Shown one piece after another: positions 59,360 through 64,000 of a stretch of DNA of 64,000 bases. Source of the stretch: Enteractinococcus helveticum (lineage in GTDB: Bacteria > Actinomycetota > Actinomycetes > Actinomycetales > Micrococcaceae); assembly GCF_020742345.1 (NCBI RefSeq), contig NZ_DYXC01000142.1:30541-94540 (forward strand), in the 5' to 3' direction. How positions within the stretch are numbered: position 1 is the first letter of the stretch; each line of letters starts with the position of its first letter. The notes beneath the pieces were generated by a model that was given only the letters and a program-made list of their open reading frames with translations, was not told the origin of the DNA and made no database searches. Both the position numbers and the translations under genes were made by a program.

Positions 59360-60144
59360 CCAAGGCAATCCAACAGGCTGCAGACCTTGTAGCAACAGCC
59401 CGCTCTGTTGCCGTGCTAAGCGGTGCCGGTATGTCTGCAGAATCCGGCATCCCGACATTTCGTGACGCCCAAACCGGAATGTGGGAGCGTTTCGTACCAG
59501 AACAGCTAGCCACAGAAAGTGCCTTTCGTGCCAACCCCGCCTTGGTATGGACCTGGTATATGTGGCGCTGGCATTTAGTCAACAGTGTCATGCCAAACGC
59601 CGGACACAACGCAATAGGTCACTGGCAACAACACCTGGCAGCAAACCACGGAACACTCACTGTGGCCACACAGAACGTCGATGACCTGCACGAACGCGGT
59701 GGTGCCACAGACGTCTTGCACCTACATGGTTCGCTGGGCGCATTTCGGTGCATCGACTGCCATCGTGCCGCGGCATTTTCCCCGGGCGTTCTAGACTACA
59801 AGCCCAGGCAAAACTTTGATGACGAGAACCTCTTGACGCCGGTGGCTTGCCAACATTGTGCGACTGGCGTCCTGCGCCCAGCAGTGGTGTGGTTTGGTGA
59901 AGCGTTACCCCAAGAGACCTTCCAAAAGGCTATCGATCAATTACGAACCGCAGAATTAGTGGTGGTGATCGGCTCCTCCGGGCTCGTCCAGCCGGCAGCG
60001 TCGTTGCCGTTGATCGGCCGCGACGCCGGTTGCATGCTTATCGAAATCAACCCCAGCCCCACCGAATTATCCCGCAGCGCTGATGTCCATCTCGCTTCGA
60101 CCGCAGCGGTGGCCCTACCGTTGCTGGTTGCAAAGATCGTGTAG
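59356..60144 (+). CDS. Sirtuin NAD-dependent deacylase, class III (desuccinylase/demalonylase-like)
   Basis: A 262-residue Sir2 protein with SGAGMSAESGIPTFRDAQTG, TQNVDDLHERGG, the catalytic His in LHLHG, CIDC and CQHC zinc pairs, and IGSSGLVQPA. It keeps Tyr68-x2-Arg71 (TWYMWRW), the acid-acyl pocket of SIRT5/CobB-type desuccinylases. Start is GTG overlapping the upstream sirtuin stop by 4 nt, so the two are coupled. Its end is 1 nt from the convergent dgt gene. Confidence 0.9.
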   Translation: MTKAIQQAADLVATARSVAVLSGAGMSAESGIPTFRDAQTGMWERFVPEQLATESAFRANPALVWTWYMWRWHLVNSVMPNAGHNAIGHWQQHLAANHGTLTVATQNVDDLHERGGATDVLHLHGSLGAFRCIDCHRAAAFSPGVLDYKPRQNFDDENLLTPVACQHCATGVLRPAVVWFGEALPQETFQKAIDQLRTAELVVVIGSSGLVQPAASLPLIGRDAGCMLIEINPSPTELSRSADVHLASTAAVALPLLVAKIV

Positions 60145-60145
60145 C

Positions 60146-61543
60146 TCAGTTCCGTAGACCAGTGGGCAAGTGCGTTGGATGTGCAGTGCCACGAAGCAGG
60201 GTACCGTGCCACATCAGTGCTGAATTATCGGTCAGCGATGCGATCTGATCGATGACTACCCGTTTCTTAGCGGCGTCATTAGCAGCATCTTGCCAGTCAT
60301 TGGCATACATCGGCTCCAAGTATTGGTCTTCAGTGGTCAGTAAGAACTCAACCAGCTCAAATAATACTTCGCGCTGAGCCTCATAAATTGGTTGACGATG
60401 TTCCGAGGACAACACATAGTGTGCCGCAATGCCCTTCATCGTGGCAATCTCTATTGCGGTGTCCGCGGGCACGATCACATCTGCACTGTGCCGGGTCAAG
60501 GGGTCATTGCCGTAGGCATCTCGGGTTGCTTCAAAGGCTGCAGTGGAAAACCGTCCGATGAGCTGAGAGGTCATATCTTTGAGTGCGGCGTGCGCGTGTC
60601 TGGCTCCATCAGCACTGGCGACCCATGTTGTGGTGGACTCCAACCTGGTTAAGGCCGCGTCGATTACTTCGGCGTCGGTATCGGGTAGGTACCACTGTTG
60701 GGTTGTGGCGATCGCACGAGCACGCTGTTCTGGGTTTGCCAGCCAGCCGAGCTGAAACATACCTGACACGATGCCATCTTCGACGTCGTGGACGCAGTAC
60801 GAAACATCGTCAGCTAAGTCCATGACTTGGGCTTCCATGGATAACCGCTGGGTGGTGATGCCCTTGCGGATCCAAGCGAAAACTTCGGCGTCGTCGTCAT
60901 AGACGCCAAATTTAGCGGTGGGTTTACCGTGAGATTTTATCGGAGCATCGGGTTTACGCCACGGGTATTTGATGGCGGCATCAAGTGTTGCACGAGTGAG
61001 GTTCAGCCCAGCTGATGTGCCGGTATCGGTAATTTTCTTTGGTTCTAACCTGGTCAACAAACGCAGAGTCTGAGCGTTACCCTCAAAACCGCCGATATCG
61101 GCGGCGGCCTCATTAAGTGCGGTTTCGCCGTTGTGTCCAAAGGGCGGATGACCAAGATCGTGTGAAAGGCATGCGGCATCGACGAGGTCGGGGTCACAGC
61201 CTAATGAGCGCCCGAATTCGCGGCCGACTTGGGCGACTTCTAAGGAATGCGTCAACCGGTTGCGGATAAAGTCGTCGTCGCCAGGTGAGATAACTTGGGT
61301 TTTTGCAGCAAGTCGACGCAGTGCGGCCGAGTGCAGAATGCGAGCGCGGTCGCGTTCAAAATCTGATCGATAACTGGATTTGGGTGGCTCCGGTACCCAA
61401 CGCTCCATGTCCCAGAGGTCATAGCCAGGGGTTTGCGTGGCTTCGCCTGCATAGGGTGGCCGATATTGTGGCCAGAAGAGACTCGGTTGCTGAGTGTTTT
61501 TCGGGGCTCTGGGTGTGTGCCCGTTGGATCCTTGACCGATCAT
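60146..61543 (-). CDS. dgt: Deoxyguanosinetriphosphate triphosphohydrolase
   Basis: Cleaves dGTP to deoxyguanosine and triphosphate, a dNTP-pool control enzyme. The 465-residue HD-domain protein has YRSDFERDRARILHSAALRRL, the metal-binding NRLTHSLEVAQVGREFG and CLSHDLGHPPFGHNGE, then LDLADDVSYCVHDVEDGI-like VMDLADDVSYCVHD. It follows dusB by 10 nt, an actinobacterial pair that usually stands near dnaG. Confidence 0.95.
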   Translation of the reverse strand: MIGQGSNGHTPRAPKNTQQPSLFWPQYRPPYAGEATQTPGYDLWDMERWVPEPPKSSYRSDFERDRARILHSAALRRLAAKTQVISPGDDDFIRNRLTHSLEVAQVGREFGRSLGCDPDLVDAACLSHDLGHPPFGHNGETALNEAAADIGGFEGNAQTLRLLTRLEPKKITDTGTSAGLNLTRATLDAAIKYPWRKPDAPIKSHGKPTAKFGVYDDDAEVFAWIRKGITTQRLSMEAQVMDLADDVSYCVHDVEDGIVSGMFQLGWLANPEQRARAIATTQQWYLPDTDAEVIDAALTRLESTTTWVASADGARHAHAALKDMTSQLIGRFSTAAFEATRDAYGNDPLTRHSADVIVPADTAIEIATMKGIAAHYVLSSEHRQPIYEAQREVLFELVEFLLTTEDQYLEPMYANDWQDAANDAAKKRVVIDQIASLTDNSALMWHGTLLRGTAHPTHLPTGLRN

Positions 61544-61553
61544 ACCTATCCGA

Positions 61554-62816
61554 TTATCCCCCTGAAATATCTAGTTCGGCTTCGTGAATTTGTGCCCGAT
61601 GTTCATCGGTGATGTCCTGAGAGTCCAGCCAGCCTTCGGGCAGGTGTGGTTTTTTAGGTGCACCAGCGCGGCCGCGTGGGCCTTCGGCATCTGCTCCCGG
61701 ATACGGAACGGTGCGGTCAAGGGTGTCGAGCAATTCGCGCAGCTGGGCTAGGGTTTCAACGGCGGTCAGTGACCGACGCATGTCTCCACCGACCGGGTAA
61801 CCCTTGAAATACCAGGAGATGTGTTTGCGGATGTCACGCAGGGCTTTGTCTTCATTACCGCCGAATGTGTCGACGAGCAGTTCAGCGTGGCGGTACAACA
61901 CATCGGCAACCATGCTCTGGCTAGGGTGGAAGCGTTGTTCGGAACCTGTAAAAGCATTTTCGACGTCGCCAAAGAGCCACGGGCGGCCTTGGCAGCCTCG
62001 ACCAATGACGACCCCGTCAACACCGGTATATTCGATCATGGCCATGGCGTCCTCGGCCGACCAGATATCGCCATTGCCTAGCACAGGGACCTCGGTGACG
62101 GCGTCTTTCAGCCGGGCAATCGAGTCCCAGTTGGCTTGACCCGAATAATGCTGGCGCATAGTGCGGCCGTGCAATGCGATGGCAGAAACGCCAACGTCGA
62201 CTGCACGACGAGCGGCCTGTAGATAGGTCAGGTGGTCTTCATCAATGCCGCGACGCATCTTAATGGTGACCGGAATATTGGCCCGTTGAGCTTCCGTGAC
62301 CGCACCAGCAACGATGGCGGTGAATAGGTCAATCTTCCAAGGTAGCGCAGAGCCCCCACCGTTGCGGGTGACCTTGGGTACTGGACAGCCGAAGTTCAGG
62401 TCAATATGATCGGCGCGGTCTTCTTCCACGATCATACGCACGGCCTTGCGCGTGTACACCGGATCAACGGAGTACAGCTGCACCGAGCGCGGAACCTCAT
62501 CCTCGTCGTGTTCGATGATCCGCATGGACTCGGGGTGGCGTTCAACTAAGGCACGCGCCGTAACCATTTCCGACACGTAGAGCCCACCGCCGTACTCGCG
62601 GCACAACCGGCGAAACGCCGTATTGGTAATACCTGCCATTGGTGCCAGCACGACCGGCACGTCAATGGTCAGGTTGCCGATCTGCAGTGGCGCCAGCTGC
62701 ATCGCTGCAGCCGATGCAGGCGGGTGTGCCGCACCCTGATCGCCGGTGCCTCGATCACGCGTGGAAAATGCTGGGCCGGGGCCTGTGGTCGCGGTCTTTT
62801 GTGAAACGGTAGTCAT
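61554..62816 (-). CDS. dusB: tRNA dihydrouridine synthase
   Basis: FMN enzyme that reduces uridines in the tRNA D loop. The 420-residue protein has a 38-residue Ala/Gly/Pro-rich N-terminal extension, then IDVPVVLAPMAGITNTAFRRLC, the catalytic region IDLNFGCPVPKVTRNGGGSAL, IALHGRTMRQHYSGQANWDSI, and VIGRGCQGRPWLF. A start at MQLAPLQIGNL (62702) would remove the extension, but neither start has a Shine-Dalgarno. It heads the dusB-dgt pair. Confidence 0.95.
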   Translation of the reverse strand: MTTVSQKTATTGPGPAFSTRDRGTGDQGAAHPPASAAAMQLAPLQIGNLTIDVPVVLAPMAGITNTAFRRLCREYGGGLYVSEMVTARALVERHPESMRIIEHDEDEVPRSVQLYSVDPVYTRKAVRMIVEEDRADHIDLNFGCPVPKVTRNGGGSALPWKIDLFTAIVAGAVTEAQRANIPVTIKMRRGIDEDHLTYLQAARRAVDVGVSAIALHGRTMRQHYSGQANWDSIARLKDAVTEVPVLGNGDIWSAEDAMAMIEYTGVDGVVIGRGCQGRPWLFGDVENAFTGSEQRFHPSQSMVADVLYRHAELLVDTFGGNEDKALRDIRKHISWYFKGYPVGGDMRRSLTAVETLAQLRELLDTLDRTVPYPGADAEGPRGRAGAPKKPHLPEGWLDSQDITDEHRAQIHEAELDISGG

Positions 62817-62926
62817 AACACGTCAAGTATCCCAGATTCCAGTCACAAACACCCAGTCGAGACCTGTGCCTGTGGAGAAATCCCACGTCGAGGTAATCAA
62901 GGGCTTTCGGCGTCGTCAACCCAGGG

Positions 62927-63733
62927 CTAAGTGACGACGCCGGCGAGCATGAGGATGGGTAGTACTAGTGCCGGTGCAGAGAGCATAAAGTTGATCATCC
63001 AGTGAGCGATGATGATTGGCAACAGTCGGCCCTGCTTGGTCACGATAATTGCCGCGATACCGCCCCAGACGGTGAAGGCAACGAAGTACACCAGCATGCC
63101 CGGGACGGTTGCGGCAAAGAAAATATGTTGGGCGCCAAAGAGCAACGACGTCGTCATGATCGCACCGACGCGTCCTAGGCCGGTTTGCAGACCGTTGAGA
63201 CCATATCCGCGGAAGACCAGTTCTTCGACCGGGGCGTTGAGCACGATAAACGGGATGACGGCGATCAGGCCGATGAGCAGTAGCCAGGTGGGACTGAGAG
63301 GTGCTTGGGCAGCTGGGTTGACAAAGATCGTGCCGAAAGCTTCCGGAGCTTGGGTACCATACATGAGCCACACCGTCCCGGAGACGGCCAGCGCAAACGG
63401 CACGTTGAGCACAATGAGCCATAACAAACCCCAGCCAATGTCTTTGACGATACGACCGTGTTGGACGCCCATGGCCGCACGCAGGCTGAGTCCTTGATGG
63501 CGATAAAACCTGGCCACCAGTAGGAGACAGACAATATTGACAGGCAACAGGCCCAGGGTGGCCCAGATGGTGTCGGGTGGAAAGGCTGATATACCTCCCG
63601 CAGAGCGCAATATGACCCATATCAGGAGGCTGATGACCAGGACCATGCCGAGACGCAGCATCAGCAAACTCCACGCGCGACCGGCCATCGGCATACTTTG
63701 GGTGGTGCTGGGCGGAGCTGGTTGAGCGATCAT
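62927..63733 (-). CDS. CPBP family intramembrane metalloprotease
   Basis: A 268-residue membrane protein with 7-8 helices and the CPBP (Abi/CAAX-like) motifs: EELVFRGYGLNGLQ (glutamate pair and R), SLLFGAQHIFFAA (His in FxxxH), and IIIAHWMINF. Such proteases act on prenylated or membrane peptides or on bacteriocin immunity; the substrate here is unknown. It stands alone on the minus strand upstream of dusB. Confidence 0.85.
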   Translation of the reverse strand: MIAQPAPPSTTQSMPMAGRAWSLLMLRLGMVLVISLLIWVILRSAGGISAFPPDTIWATLGLLPVNIVCLLLVARFYRHQGLSLRAAMGVQHGRIVKDIGWGLLWLIVLNVPFALAVSGTVWLMYGTQAPEAFGTIFVNPAAQAPLSPTWLLLIGLIAVIPFIVLNAPVEELVFRGYGLNGLQTGLGRVGAIMTTSLLFGAQHIFFAATVPGMLVYFVAFTVWGGIAAIIVTKQGRLLPIIIAHWMINFMLSAPALVLPILMLAGVVT

Positions 63734-63836
63734 GTCGAAACTCCTCGTGCGTGTCTACACAACCTAACATCGCAAGGCATCTCGAGACACTCATCACAGC
63801 CGGAATATCGTTCAGATTTGAAATGTTTTGGTGAGT

Positions 63837-64000
63837 ATGCAGAAAAAACTTGGATTCTTGAACTTTGGGCATTTTGGGTATGACCGCGCGACGCGCACAG
63901 TCGATCCCAAAGCGGCTTTTGATGATCAGTTGGCCATGACCGTGGCAGCGGAAGAAGAAGGGCTCGATGGGGCTTGGATTCGGGTGCATCACTTTCAGTG
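63837..64000 (+). CDS. LLM class flavin-dependent oxidoreductase (N-terminus, cut by window edge)
   Basis: A reading frame from ATG at 63837 stays open to the end of the window (54 codons). It begins MQKKLGFLNFGHFGYDR and continues with LAMTVAAEEEGLDGAWIRVHHF, the first strands of a bacterial luciferase-like (LLM) barrel including the conserved AEExGLDxxWxREHHF-like segment. F420 or FMN use cannot be told from this part. Confidence 0.65.
   Translation, partial: MQKKLGFLNFGHFGYDRATRTVDPKAAFDDQLAMTVAAEEEGLDGAWIRVHHFQ

Overview
The window is chromosomal core DNA of an actinobacterium, most like the family Micrococcaceae. Evidence is the gene neighbourhoods: recA-recX-miaB-miaA-dapF-hflX, ftsK-pgsA-cinA-clgR-DUF3046, nusA-ylxR-infB-rbfA-truB-ribF, rpsB-tsf-pyrH-frr-cdsA-rseP, and dgt-dusB next to dnaG. 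Base composition looks moderate, clearly lower than in typical Arthrobacter or Micrococcus, and GTG starts are frequent. A lower-GC lineage such as Yaniella or Enteractinococcus would fit; this is an inference from layout only. Most genes lie on the minus strand.

Layout. 1-4200: histidine genes (hisA/priA, hisH, hisB, hisC) with an SseB-family gene, a tiny membrane protein and a LysM protein. 4300-12100: a DinG-type helicase, HflX, an RsmC-like methyltransferase, a DapF homologue that has lost both catalytic cysteines, then miaA and miaB. 12100-24200: recX, recA, DUF3046, a ClgR-type regulator, cinA, pgsA, ftsK, RNase J, dapA, an acyltransferase-like membrane protein, a TPR protein and dapB. 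24200-36900: pnp, rpsO, a methyltransferase, ribF, two membrane proteins, and the truB-rbfA-infB-ylxR-nusA-rimP translation/transcription operon. 36900-47800: proS, two lipoproteins, a GNAT protein, rseP, a DivIVA-repeat protein, cdsA, frr, pyrH, tsf and rpsB. 47800-54800: a second rpsB, an M23 peptidase-like protein, two glycosyltransferases around a CAT-anticodon tRNA, a CDP-alcohol phosphatidyltransferase, a holin-X-like protein and DUF503. 54900-64000: tRNA-Asn, two related lipoproteins flanking dnaG, two tandem sirtuins, dgt, dusB, a CPBP protease and the start of an LLM flavin oxidoreductase.

The most unusual object is the second rpsB (48037-49218). It encodes an almost intact ribosomal protein uS2 (about 84 percent identical to its neighbour by hand count) fused in frame to a C-terminal PepSY-like domain. 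That domain resembles the exported domain of the lipoprotein encoded at 57810-58406. Other points of interest are the cysteine-less DapF at the dapF locus, a sirtuin pair whose acyl-pocket residues have diverged (Met/Gln against Tyr/Arg), the absence of dxr, ispG and rlmN from the usual rseP neighbourhood and of lexA from the usual LysM neighbourhood, and perfect DnaA-box sequences upstream of recA and dnaG. No CRISPR array, insertion sequence, prophage or rRNA gene was seen.
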